Shown one piece after another: positions 1-6,990 of a stretch of 12,194 nucleotides of DNA. This DNA is from Pseudomonadota bacterium (lineage in GTDB: Bacteria; Pseudomonadota; Gammaproteobacteria; Xanthomonadales; Marinicellaceae), in the NCBI GenBank assembly GCA_008501575.1, contig QQUO01000322.1:1-12194 (forward strand). Reading direction: 5' to 3'. The position numbers were made by a program, and so were the translations under genes. Numbering within the stretch: position 1 is the stretch's first letter; every line of letters starts with the position of its first letter. The notes beneath the pieces were generated by a model that did not search any database, was not told the origin of the DNA, and saw only the letters and a program-made list of their open reading frames with translations.

Positions 1-273
1 AATGTCCGGATAAATTTGCTGAATTAATTCGCGTAATTCCGCTAATTTCATATGCTCCTGAACCGCATGGCTGTCGTTCAGATCCTGAAAGTGAATATTT
101 TTAACATCAACCACCTCAATCTCAGCAACCCGCTCACCATCCGAATGTCGCAACACCTCAAGCCGCATACCCGGCTGATACCGACGCCCTGTTTGGCTGC
201 GAATGGTGATGGTTTTATCACCACTTAAAACAGTCGGAATTAAATCATCATAGAAGTGGATTGTATGAGACAT
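1..273 (-). CDS. yqfB: YqfB-like ASCH-domain N4-acetylcytidine amidohydrolase, 3' end cut off
   Basis: This is the N-terminal 91 codons of a gene that continues past the left edge. The family hydrolyses N4-acetylcytidine to cytidine and acetate in the cytoplasm, a nucleoside salvage step. Compared with E. coli YqfB (about 103 aa), only around 12 residues are missing. The conserved stretch KTITIR lies at residues 20-25 and gives K20 and T23; E73 lies in HAVQEHM. These align with K21, T24 and E74, the catalytic residues reported for E. coli YqfB. LAELRELIQQIYP follows, like the LTELKKVIADIYP of E. coli. The ATG at 273 matches the family start, but no good Shine-Dalgarno sequence precedes it (ATAAGC only). 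It lies 50 bp downstream of the ydhR-like gene on the same strand and may be cotranscribed with it. The family call is firm; activity of this copy is inferred. Confidence 0.85.
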   Translation of the reverse strand, partial: MSHTIHFYDDLIPTVLSGDKTITIRSQTGRRYQPGMRLEVLRHSDGERVAEIEVVDVKNIHFQDLNDSHAVQEHMKLAELRELIQQIYPDI

Positions 274-323
274 GCTTATGTCATTAATAGACCAATGTCT
301 TCCGGCTATTTTGACATGAATGT

Positions 324-626
324 TTAAACAGGTCCATTATCCAGCTTTGACAGGGCTTCGTTAACAGCAAAAATCTTGCCATTCACATGAGGAACACCAA
401 AATCCTTTAACCGTGCTGTGTGCATTTTCAGATAATTTTCAGCACTGACCCTATCCTGAAAAAGATAAATACCGCCCGCTTCTTTGGCGGCCTCATTTTC
501 CGTCCAAATTTTCCACAAGAACCCAGGTTCTTCAGCAATCGAACGGGCCAATCCATCCATGGCCTCTGTCATTGCCTGTCCCCAAGGGCCGGTATAGGGA
601 AAATCGACTTGTAATATGTAGCTCAT
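324..626 (-). CDS. ydhR: YdhR-like putative monooxygenase
   Basis: This 100-aa protein is the same length as E. coli YdhR (about 101 aa), a small dimeric ferredoxin-like alpha/beta-barrel protein proposed to be a monooxygenase acting on aromatic or polycyclic substrates; the true substrate is unknown. Family signatures seen are LQVDFPYTGPWG near residues 5-16, EEPGFLWKIWTE at 32-43, EAGGIYLFQD at 49-58 and HTARLKDFGV at 69-78, all close to E. coli YdhR. No signal peptide or membrane segment is present, so it is probably cytoplasmic. The start is well supported by AAAGGAG seven bases upstream of the ATG. It sits 36 bp downstream of the FAD oxidoreductase stop and shares that gene's style of leader, so cotranscription is likely. 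Its base composition is ordinary for the window, unlike the gene before it. Confidence 0.9.
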   Translation of the reverse strand: MSYILQVDFPYTGPWGQAMTEAMDGLARSIAEEPGFLWKIWTENEAAKEAGGIYLFQDRVSAENYLKMHTARLKDFGVPHVNGKIFAVNEALSKLDNGPV

Positions 627-662
627 AAAATAACTCCTTTGAATAAATTTAACATTAGTGCA

Positions 663-2231
663 CTAGGTCAGCATCCGGCCCAGCAATGTGCCCGGCCCCG
701 CGCCAGTGCTTGCGCCTGGCCAAACGGCTGCGCCGGTATGATACAGCCCATCGAGCGGCGTGGTGCCATCGGAATAGCCCCGAATCGGGCGGAAAATCGC
801 GTTTTGTGACAGATGATGGCTGCCGCAGACCTGATCGCCACCCACCAGGTTGGGATTGTCGGCCTCCAGATCACGCGGGGACACACAGCGCATGCCAAGA
901 ATCCGGTCACGCAGGCCGGGGGCGTGACGTTCGACGATATTCAGGACACGCTCGGCAAAGGGGGCCAGTGCTGTGTCCCAATCGGTTGCGTCGATCTGGC
1001 CGGCGGCATCGCCTTTGATCTCGCCGGGCACCATCCGCACTTGCAGCCACAGCGTGTGTTTGCCTGCGGGGGCGCGGCTTGGGTCAATCGCTGTAGGCTG
1101 CCCGACGACGATCATCGGCTCTGTCGGCAAAAGCCCGGCCAGTGGTTGTTGATAGGCCAGCGCCATGGCATCGAGCGTCGGGGCGATTGTGACATAGGCA
1201 TAATCGCGCAGTTCCGACCCGGCGCGCCAGTCGGGCAGATCGGACAGGGCCAGATGGATCATCACCGTGCCGGGCGCGTGGCGGAAGGTATCAAGCCCGG
1301 TATCGTAATCGGCGTTGCCGGTTGTGCCGGTCAGACGCGCCAGCGCCTTTGGTGCAACATTGGCGATGATTGCCTTATTCGCCCCAATCTGCCGACCATC
1401 GGCGGTTTCAACCGCCCGGGCCTTGCCATTCTCATGGAGGATGCGCGTCACCTCGGTGTCACAATCCACCGACCCGCCTTGCGCCTCAATCTCGGCAACC
1501 ATGGCGCGGATGATCGTATCCGCCCCGCCCTTACCCAGAGACAAACCGCCGGCCTGATCGCCGAACGCCTCGAGATAGGGAAAGATTGCGCCGCTTGCGA
1601 TGTCGGGCGCATAATCTACATGCATGCCCCAGGGTGCCAGTGCGGCGCGGATCTGTTCGCTTTCGAATGTGCGACCCAACCAGTCGCGCGGCGAGGACAG
1701 CGCAAAGCGGATCAAATCGAACGTGCCGGCCCAGCCGTGCTGGCGCAGCGCTTTGAACCCAAGCCTGGTCAGCGCAGTCCATTTCATCGGGCTGGACATC
1801 AAGCCACCAACGATGGCCGCATGTGATGCAAAACTGTCGGTTAAGGATTGCCAGGTTTCGGCATCTCGTTCAGAAAATGCCGCGATGCGGGCGACATTGG
1901 CAGCGGTATCGGTGCCGACACCGAACCAGGTGCCATCGTCATAGACCGAAGCAAAGCAATTTTCCGCCGTCACAAACTCTGCGCCTTGACGTTCCAAGGC
2001 CGGGCCAAAATCCGCGTAGAATGCTGAATTTTTGAAATTTGAAACGTTCATCGCGGCCCAGTCATGCCTGAACCCCGGCTCGGTCAATTCTTGCGTCTTG
2101 ACCGCGCCGCCGGGTGTCGGGGCGCGCTCTAAAACCCGCACGGACCAGCCCGCCCTTAACAGGTAAAGCGCACAAACCAGGCTGTTATGTCCCGATCCGA
2201 TAATGATCGCGTCATGGTCATCGTTGCTCAT
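663..2231 (-). CDS. FAD-dependent oxidoreductase, phytoene desaturase/PYROXD2-like
   Basis: This 522-aa flavoprotein has an N-terminal dinucleotide-binding fold: DAIIIGSGHNSLVCA at about residues 7-21 (the usual third Gly of GxGxxG is S17), with E35 ending the second strand in VLERAPTPGGAV. The C-terminal FAD-binding block GLYHTGAAVWPGAS, then GAGPGTLLG, is typical of the phytoene-desaturase/amine-oxidase superfamily, PYROXD2-type branch. Members are desaturases, isomerases or oxidases; the substrate cannot be read from sequence. No carotenoid genes (crtB, crtE) are adjacent, so carotenoid synthesis is not implied. G+C in stretches I counted is about 57-63%, against about 41-47% in neighbours, with CGC/GGC-rich codons. 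Horizontal origin, possibly alphaproteobacterial, is likely. The start has AAAGGAG six bases upstream. The ORF is intact with both nucleotide-binding ends, so it is probably functional. Confidence 0.85.
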   Translation of the reverse strand: MSNDDHDAIIIGSGHNSLVCALYLLRAGWSVRVLERAPTPGGAVKTQELTEPGFRHDWAAMNVSNFKNSAFYADFGPALERQGAEFVTAENCFASVYDDGTWFGVGTDTAANVARIAAFSERDAETWQSLTDSFASHAAIVGGLMSSPMKWTALTRLGFKALRQHGWAGTFDLIRFALSSPRDWLGRTFESEQIRAALAPWGMHVDYAPDIASGAIFPYLEAFGDQAGGLSLGKGGADTIIRAMVAEIEAQGGSVDCDTEVTRILHENGKARAVETADGRQIGANKAIIANVAPKALARLTGTTGNADYDTGLDTFRHAPGTVMIHLALSDLPDWRAGSELRDYAYVTIAPTLDAMALAYQQPLAGLLPTEPMIVVGQPTAIDPSRAPAGKHTLWLQVRMVPGEIKGDAAGQIDATDWDTALAPFAERVLNIVERHAPGLRDRILGMRCVSPRDLEADNPNLVGGDQVCGSHHLSQNAIFRPIRGYSDGTTPLDGLYHTGAAVWPGASTGAGPGTLLGRMLT

Positions 2232-2285
2232 AAATTGCTCCTTTAAATAGATGTAGATTACAAATACCGCTTGTGTACCTAAAAT

Positions 2286-3011
2286 TTAAACTTTGATCTT
2301 TTGTTGCAGCTTGGAAAGTAACTGCTCAGCGGTCACATAGCCCTGAGCCAACACCTCCATTTCGCCATTGTACGCCAACAGTAACGTTGGAAAAGAACGC
2401 ACACCCCATTGCCGACAACGACTAAATTCTTGCTGAACCGCTTGCTGGGCTTCCGCTGATTCAAAAGCGGTCCTGAATTCATCAAAATCAAGCCCCAGAT
2501 CAGCGCAGATACCGGCATAAAAATCCACCACTTTTGGATCCTGTCCTTCGGCATAGAATTTATGCTGAACCGCTGAGAAGAACTTCAATACAATGGTTTT
2601 TGGTAAGCCATTCCGACCTTGGAGTAACTTCACAGTCGTCACCGCCCGACAGGCAGGTTCGGTGTCATAATCAAAATGAGGTGCTTCCAGTAATGTAAAA
2701 CCAAAAGGCTGGCCGGTGACCTGCCCAATATGCTGCCACTCATTACGCAGAAAGGTTTTAAAGCGCTCATTCCACACATCACCGCCACCGGCACGCAGGC
2801 CACCCATGGTGATTGTAAATTCAATGTCCTGGGACTCGCAAAAAGCCTCGACAGCCTCAACGGTCGGCGAGATGCCCCAACACCACGAACACATCGGATC
2901 GCCCACATAATGAACCGCCCAACCGGTTTGTTTAACAGCCACAGTGGCCTCTTCGGGTTTGTCTTGCTCAGGTATCTGGCAAACACCTGTAACCGGATCA
3001 CACTCTATCAT
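2286..3011 (-). CDS. DsbA-family (FrnE-like) thiol-disulfide oxidoreductase
   Basis: This 241-aa thioredoxin-fold protein carries the redox motif C41-S-W-C44 followed by WG, in the context DPMCSWCWGISP, and the cis-proline P208 in RSFPTLLL. Between them lies the helical insertion usual in DsbA-like proteins. The C-S-W-C-W-G version is typical of the FrnE/2-hydroxychromene-isomerase-like branch, whose members are often cytoplasmic. There is no signal peptide, so a cytoplasmic place is likely. An N-terminal extension of about 30 residues holds a second cysteine pair, C4 and C11, in CDPVTGVC. The start is supported by AAGGAG nine bases upstream. The gene lies 54 bp upstream of the FAD oxidoreductase, in line for cotranscription. 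It is separated from the SDR by 159 bp containing a terminator-like hairpin, so it may begin a new transcription unit. The partner protein or small molecule is unknown. Confidence 0.85.
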   Translation of the reverse strand: MIECDPVTGVCQIPEQDKPEEATVAVKQTGWAVHYVGDPMCSWCWGISPTVEAVEAFCESQDIEFTITMGGLRAGGGDVWNERFKTFLRNEWQHIGQVTGQPFGFTLLEAPHFDYDTEPACRAVTTVKLLQGRNGLPKTIVLKFFSAVQHKFYAEGQDPKVVDFYAGICADLGLDFDEFRTAFESAEAQQAVQQEFSRCRQWGVRSFPTLLLAYNGEMEVLAQGYVTAEQLLSKLQQKIKV

Positions 3012-3103
3012 GATTTAATGCTCCTTAATTTAGCTAACAATTCGAATTAACATTGAATTAAATCCACTTCTTGTTAACCAGGAAAATAACTTTTAGCAGC
3101 TAA

Positions 3104-3140
3104 ATTCAATGACAGATAAACTTACTATCCGTCATTGAAT
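3104..3140 (-). terminator. Hairpin downstream of the SDR gene, probable terminator
   Basis: Two 15-base arms, 3104-3118 and 3126-3140, pair around a 7-base loop. The single DNA mismatch (A3114 opposite C3130) becomes a G·U pair only in minus-strand RNA, so the structure is complete in the transcript that leaves the SDR. The stem begins 31 bases after the SDR stop. It is followed by UUUAGC, a poor U-tract, so termination may be partial, or the element may be a 3'-end stabiliser. An operator role for the same inverted repeat cannot be excluded. Confidence 0.5.
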
Positions 3141-3170
3141 ATTTTCCACCAAATCGTTCAAGCCCTTGTT

Positions 3171-3950
3171 TTAACGATAAACAAGACCACCGTCAATAAT
3201 CGGTGCTTGTCCGGTCATGTAATCGGAATCCGGACCTGCCAGATACGACACAAATGCGGCCACATCCTCCGGTGTTTGTGCACGTCCAAGGGCGATACCA
3301 CCAACGAATTTATCATAGTTTTCGCCAATTTCAGCGCCGGTAATTTCGGCCATGCGTTTGTCAATCTCGACCCACATATCGGTGCCGACAACGCCGGGAC
3401 AATAAGCATTAACAGTAATGCCGTCGCTGGCATACTCTTTGGCCGCTGACTGGGTCAGACCGCGAACCGCGAATTTAGTGGCTGAATAAACGCCGAGCAA
3501 TGGAAAGCCATCATGGCCTGCAATGGAAGCTGCATTAATGATTTTGCCTTTTTGCTTGCGCTCTTTAAACTTTGCGGCGGCCGCTTGAATGCCCCACAAA
3601 ACACCTTCAATGTTAACTTTAAAGATATTCTCGACTTCTTCGGGCATCACTTCAGCAATGGTTTCAATGTTCGCAATACCGGCATTGTTAACGATGATAT
3701 CAAAACCACCGAGTTCTTTTTCAGCATGATCGATAGCGGCGTATACCTCATCGCGCTTGGCGACGTTGGCTTTGAATGCGGTGGCTTTACGGCCGAGTTT
3801 ACGTACTTCATCGGCAACTGCCTGCATATTTTTTTCGTTCAAATCGACAATGGCAATGTCCGCACCATCGTTGGCTAAACGTAAAGCAATGGCTCGTCCA
3901 ATGCCCTGTCCTGCGCCCGTAATCAGGGCCACTTTATTATTAATACTCAT
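3171..3950 (-). CDS. budC: Short-chain dehydrogenase, BudC-like diacetyl/acetoin reductase
   Basis: This 259-aa classical SDR shows TGAGQGIG at residues 11-18 (cofactor glycine motif) and D36 at the end of the second strand, which favours NAD(H). NNAG lies at 88-91, N113 and S142 are conserved, and the YxxxK pair is Y155/K159. It resembles Klebsiella BudC (meso-2,3-butanediol dehydrogenase/diacetyl reductase, about 256 aa) beyond the general SDR motifs: GAGQGIG.AIALRL, VYSATKFAVRGLTQ and CPGVV.T.MW.EID. Proposed reactions are diacetyl to acetoin and acetoin to 2,3-butanediol in the cytoplasm. No acetolactate synthase or decarboxylase is adjacent, so detoxification of diketones or another small carbonyl substrate is just as possible. 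The start has AAAGGAG seven bases upstream. A long hairpin follows the stop. Family certain; substrate moderately sure. Confidence 0.82.
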   Translation of the reverse strand: MSINNKVALITGAGQGIGRAIALRLANDGADIAIVDLNEKNMQAVADEVRKLGRKATAFKANVAKRDEVYAAIDHAEKELGGFDIIVNNAGIANIETIAEVMPEEVENIFKVNIEGVLWGIQAAAAKFKERKQKGKIINAASIAGHDGFPLLGVYSATKFAVRGLTQSAAKEYASDGITVNAYCPGVVGTDMWVEIDKRMAEITGAEIGENYDKFVGGIALGRAQTPEDVAAFVSYLAGPDSDYMTGQAPIIDGGLVYR

Positions 3951-3980
3951 AATTAAACTCCTTTCATATTAATTAAAATC

Positions 3981-4001
3981 GCTTACTCAAAAAGAATAAG
4001 C
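3981..4001 (-). terminator. Weak hairpin just after the NTF2-like gene
   Basis: In minus-strand RNA the sequence 4001-3981 forms a 7-bp stem (GCUUAUU with AGUAAGC, one G·U pair) with a 7-base loop. It is followed by AUUUUAAUU. It starts directly after the NTF2-like stop and precedes the SDR leader. The stem is short and AT-rich, so at most it is a weak or partial terminator. Confidence 0.3.
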
Positions 4002-4002
4002 A

Positions 4003-4381
4003 CTATCCAACTTCTTCAGAAGTTGCAAACTCCTCCATTTTTGTAATTAATTTATTTTCTACGGTATATATTTGCACCCATTTTTGCTTAAGTTCCCTGC
4101 CGGATCTTTTTACTTTCTGATGTTCCTGACCCAACACCACAACCATATTGCCCTCAACGATGTACTGTTGTGGTTCAAAACTGATGATTTCAGTTCTGTC
4201 CATAATATTGGTGTAAAAAGCCCGAACACCTGCTTTTTTCAAAGGTGCCGGCAGGAATAATTTGGGTGCCGTGATAAATCCACACGGTGTCTTCAGAAAC
4301 CGTATCGACAAACTTTTCGACATCACCGCCACTGAAAGCGGCGAACATTTTTTCAACCACTTGTTTTGCTGAATTTTTCAT
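4003..4381 (-). pseudogene. SnoaL/NTF2-like protein gene with a +1 frameshift at an A6 run
   Basis: Two overlapping frames together make one small alpha+beta-barrel protein of the SnoaL-like/NTF2-like (ketosteroid-isomerase-like) superfamily. Frame one encodes residues 1-49 from the ATG at 4381 (helical start KQVVEKMFAAFSGGDVEKFV, then TVWIYHG and IPAGTFEK), then runs into an early stop near 4190. Frame two continues from AGVRAFYTNI to the stop at 4003, including VQIYTVENKLITKMEEF, the usual C-terminal strands. Removing one A from the six at 4234-4239 joins them into a 125-aa protein, the normal size for the family. The fold serves as isomerase, cyclase, dehydratase or ligand-binding protein; no substrate can be given. 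AAAGAG lies ten bases upstream of the ATG. The gene sits 34 bp after the MFS gene. Both halves look otherwise undamaged, so this is either a recent mutation or a homopolymer sequencing error. Confidence 0.75.
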
Positions 4382-4415
4382 ATTTGTTACTCTTTAAAAA
4401 TGATGTGTTGAATGT

Positions 4416-5573
4416 TTAAGCCAAAGCCTTTTTGGAAAAGATCGAAATAACCATGCCGGGAATGGCCAAAGCAATGGCAAAATAAACCAGACTCATCGGT
4501 GAATAAAAACCAAGCAACAAGCCAGCCGCAGAGGAGGCAATCATAATGGATAAATTAAACACCGAAGACTGCACCGAAGTGGCCACGTCTTTGGCTTTAC
4601 TCACTTGCCTGCTGACGGCTGCCTGCAATAAGGTCACCAGTGGACCAAACGACAGTCCCCACATAAAGAATGCCACATGCGCCATCCCAAAGGTTTTACC
4701 AAGCATCAGAATGAACACCATGGAGACAATCAGTAAGGCAAACATGGCAATGGTGAGCTCTCTTAAGTATTTATCGGTAAACTTAATTGCCAGTAACACC
4801 GAGATCAACGAACCCACACCAAATATAAACAAGGCACTTTCAATGCCACCGGCCAGATTAATCTCATCAACCAAACTGGTGATATAAACATAGACACCAT
4901 AATGGGCAACCACGCCCAACAGGGTCAGCAACAGCACAATCAGAACGGCCGGAATTTTCAACAACGCAAAAGGTGAGGAGCTTTTGGTGAGTTTTTCACC
5001 CGGTGTTGAGGGTAAAGCAATCAGACTGATCAAACCAATCAGCAGGATAAAACCACCCAATCCAATAAATTCTGCCCGCCAACCATAATCATAGCCAATC
5101 GAGGTCATAATCGGCATACCAATACTGATGCCCAATGTATTACCCGCCATAATCACAGCAATGGCTTTACCATGATGTTGTTTGTCTGTTAAGCGCATGC
5201 CATAGGCGGCAATCATGGGCCACATCACCCCGGCACAAATACCACCGATTACCCTCAACGCAATAACAACGCTGTAATCGTGAACAAGACCGGCGAAAAT
5301 ATTGGACACCGCAAAGCCACTGAGCAAAATCAGCAACAGGTATTTGCGGTTGACTTGCATGGTCATGGCAATCAGTGGAATCGCAAAAATGGCCGAAGCG
5401 ATGGCGTAATAACCCACCAGATTACCGGCCTGGACTTCACTGATATTGAGATCATCCATCATCAGAGGTAACACACCTGAGGGCATTAATTCTGACAATA
5501 TGCCGACAAATGTCACGGAAGACATCAGCATCATAATCAGCCAGGGAAACATGCGTTTTACTTGTTCAGTCAT
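4416..5573 (-). CDS. MFS transporter, DHA1-type (AraJ/sugar-efflux-like)
   Basis: This 385-aa inner-membrane protein has about 12 hydrophobic segments, the usual size for the DHA1 (drug:H+ antiporter) group. The first segment (about residues 9-33) contains SELMPSGVLP, the pattern of AraJ/SotB/YdhP-like exporters. RVIGGICAGVMWPM lies near residues 107-120, and a central cytoplasmic loop near residues 195-205 (STPGEKLTKSSS) separates the two six-helix halves. Such proteins use the proton gradient to export drugs, sugars or metabolites; the direction and substrate here are unknown. The N-terminus MTEQVKRMFPWL fits the family, but the Shine-Dalgarno match is poor (GAGT eleven bases upstream). It lies 125 bp after the amidohydrolase, beyond a terminator-like hairpin, and 34 bp before the NTF2-like gene. 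It may export a product of the neighbouring enzymes, which is inference. Confidence 0.88.
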   Translation of the reverse strand: MTEQVKRMFPWLIMMLMSSVTFVGILSELMPSGVLPLMMDDLNISEVQAGNLVGYYAIASAIFAIPLIAMTMQVNRKYLLLILLSGFAVSNIFAGLVHDYSVVIALRVIGGICAGVMWPMIAAYGMRLTDKQHHGKAIAVIMAGNTLGISIGMPIMTSIGYDYGWRAEFIGLGGFILLIGLISLIALPSTPGEKLTKSSSPFALLKIPAVLIVLLLTLLGVVAHYGVYVYITSLVDEINLAGGIESALFIFGVGSLISVLLAIKFTDKYLRELTIAMFALLIVSMVFILMLGKTFGMAHVAFFMWGLSFGPLVTLLQAAVSRQVSKAKDVATSVQSSVFNLSIMIASSAAGLLLGFYSPMSLVYFAIALAIPGMVISIFSKKALA

Positions 5574-5632
5574 GGTTTTTTACTCATTGTTATTGTTTTT
5601 ATGTGACCAATAATGAGTTCTTGCTCAATAAA

Positions 5633-5660
5633 GTGCAGCGACCTACATAGACCACTGCAC
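5633..5660 (-). terminator. Probable intrinsic terminator of the amidohydrolase gene
   Basis: In minus-strand RNA, GUGCAGUGGUC (5660-5650) pairs with GGUCGCUGCAC (5643-5633) across a 6-base loop, giving 11 bp with three G·U pairs. It is followed by UUUAUU. On the plus strand those three positions would be A·C mismatches, so the structure belongs to the minus transcript. It begins 38 bases after the amidohydrolase stop and lies before the MFS gene. Confidence 0.55.
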
Positions 5661-5698
5661 CATACTGCCTCATTACTGTGCTAATCAAAACGGTCTGA

Positions 5699-6952
5699 TT
5701 AAATCGACAGATTCAAGGGAACCTCATACTCAACTTCTTTGCGCCGGAACAAAAAGTCACCATTGCGCACAGAGGCCAAGACATCCACCCGTTTACGAAT
5801 GGCTTCATAAACAGTCGATTCATCCAACACAATAAAGTTAGCGGCTTTACCCACATCCAAGCCATAGCTGTCTTGAATATTCAAACAACGCGCACCGTTA
5901 TAGGTGATTAAATCAAAAGCCGTTTCCACTTCTGCCGGTGACATGACCTGCGCCAGGTGAATACCATTGTCCAGAATATTCATCATATTGCCATTACCCA
6001 TCGGGTACCATGGATCGTTGATTGAATCCTGGGCAAACGCCACATTAATACCATGTTCAATAAACTCTTTGACTCGAGTTAAGCCACGGCGTTTTGGATA
6101 AGTATCTTGTCGTCCTTGTAAATAGGCGTTCTCAGTTGGACAGGAAATAAAGTTCATTTGACTCTTTTTAAACACATCCAACATTCTGTAGGCATAAGAG
6201 TCATCAGCTGAACCAAAGGAACAGGTATGACTCGCTGTACTTCTGCTGCCATAATCTTCCATTAACACCAGGGCATTTAACAACTCCACAAAACGTGAAT
6301 GCGGATCGTCCGTTTCATCACAATGCACATCAATCATTTTGTCGTATTGCAAAGCCAGCTTAACGGTGTCATGCACCGATTGTTCGCCAAATTCTCGTGC
6401 CGGTTCATAATGAGGAATGCCACCGACCACATCAGCACCCATCTTAAGGGCTTCTTCCACCAAATCACGACCACCCTTATACATATACATGCCTTCTTGT
6501 GGGAAGGCCACAATTTGGATATCTACGATATGCTTATAATCTTCCTTCATTTCCAACATCGCTTTGAGCGCGGTAAAATTGGGATCGGTGACATCCACAT
6601 GGGTACGGATGTGTTGTACGCCCTGAGACACTTCATCTTCAATACCCTTAAGCGCCAGTCTTTTAACACTTTCGACAGTCAGGGTTTTTTTGAATTTTGG
6701 CCACAGTTCAATGGCTTCAAACAAGGTGCCTGAGCCGGCACCGGATTGACCCAGTTCAGAGAGTGTGTACACATAATCCAGATGCAAATGCGGATCCACA
6801 TACGGTGGCATAACCAGTTTGCCTTGCAGATCAATTTCTTCATCACATTGGGGTAAATTAGTACCGATGTGGGTAATTTTTCCATTTTCCACAATTAATT
6901 CAGTGGCTTTATCATTGCGATAGATGTTCGCATTAAAAAATTTCTTTTTCAT
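5699..6952 (-). CDS. CodA-like amidohydrolase (cytosine deaminase family, substrate uncertain)
   Basis: This 417-aa cytoplasmic metal-dependent amidohydrolase aligns along its length with E. coli cytosine deaminase CodA (427 aa). Metal ligands are visible: H55 and H57 (PHLHLD), H210 (DVHCDE) and D309 (FAQDS). Catalytic/substrate residues Q152 (AFPQEG), E213 and H242 (ASHT) match CodA Q156, E217 and H246. HIRTHVDV, DTYPKRRG and DPWYP.G are also conserved. CodA has His-Asp-Asp around its metal-binding aspartate (312-314); here it is Gln-Asp-Ser. The loop after the first metal motif also differs (TLSELGQSGAGSGTLFE). The reaction is therefore hydrolytic deamination of a pyrimidine or similar cyclic amidine, such as cytosine, isocytosine or creatinine, with the exact substrate open. 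The ATG has AAGGAAA eight bases upstream. The gene lies between the hairpin-rich repeat and a terminator, so it may be its own unit. No codB-type permease is adjacent. Confidence 0.85.
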   Translation of the reverse strand: MKKKFFNANIYRNDKATELIVENGKITHIGTNLPQCDEEIDLQGKLVMPPYVDPHLHLDYVYTLSELGQSGAGSGTLFEAIELWPKFKKTLTVESVKRLALKGIEDEVSQGVQHIRTHVDVTDPNFTALKAMLEMKEDYKHIVDIQIVAFPQEGMYMYKGGRDLVEEALKMGADVVGGIPHYEPAREFGEQSVHDTVKLALQYDKMIDVHCDETDDPHSRFVELLNALVLMEDYGSRSTASHTCSFGSADDSYAYRMLDVFKKSQMNFISCPTENAYLQGRQDTYPKRRGLTRVKEFIEHGINVAFAQDSINDPWYPMGNGNMMNILDNGIHLAQVMSPAEVETAFDLITYNGARCLNIQDSYGLDVGKAANFIVLDESTVYEAIRKRVDVLASVRNGDFLFRRKEVEYEVPLNLSI

Positions 6953-6990
6953 ATTATATTTCCTTATTGTTTATATTAATTTAAGACTTT

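Noticed and set aside
278..317. ATGTCA/TGACAT inverted pair between ydhR and yqfB
   Set aside because: The 6-bp arms are 28 bases apart and do not extend. Chance pairing is likely and no U-tract follows.
813..1826. Long plus-strand open frame (337 codons) antisense to the FAD oxidoreductase
   Set aside because: It lies wholly inside the GC-rich minus-strand gene, has no recognisable domain or ribosome binding site, and is expected as a shadow frame in high-G+C DNA.
663..2231. Carotenoid biosynthesis gene (crtI)
   Set aside because: The protein is of the wider phytoene-desaturase superfamily, but its GxGHN-type N-terminus fits the PYROXD2-like branch, and no other carotenoid gene is present.
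3039..3048. AATTCGAATT palindrome upstream of the DsbA gene as an operator
   Set aside because: It is ten bases of AT-rich self-complementary sequence with no supporting promoter match; such short palindromes are common here.
4230..4245. Programmed -1 ribosomal frameshift at A-AAA-AAG
   Set aside because: The zero frame reads GAA-AAA-AGC, so the heptamer is out of phase. Joining the halves needs a +1 shift (skipping one A), and no stimulatory structure was seen.
6299..6733. 144-codon plus-strand open frame opposite the amidohydrolase
   Set aside because: It is antisense to a clear CodA-family gene and shows no protein motif.
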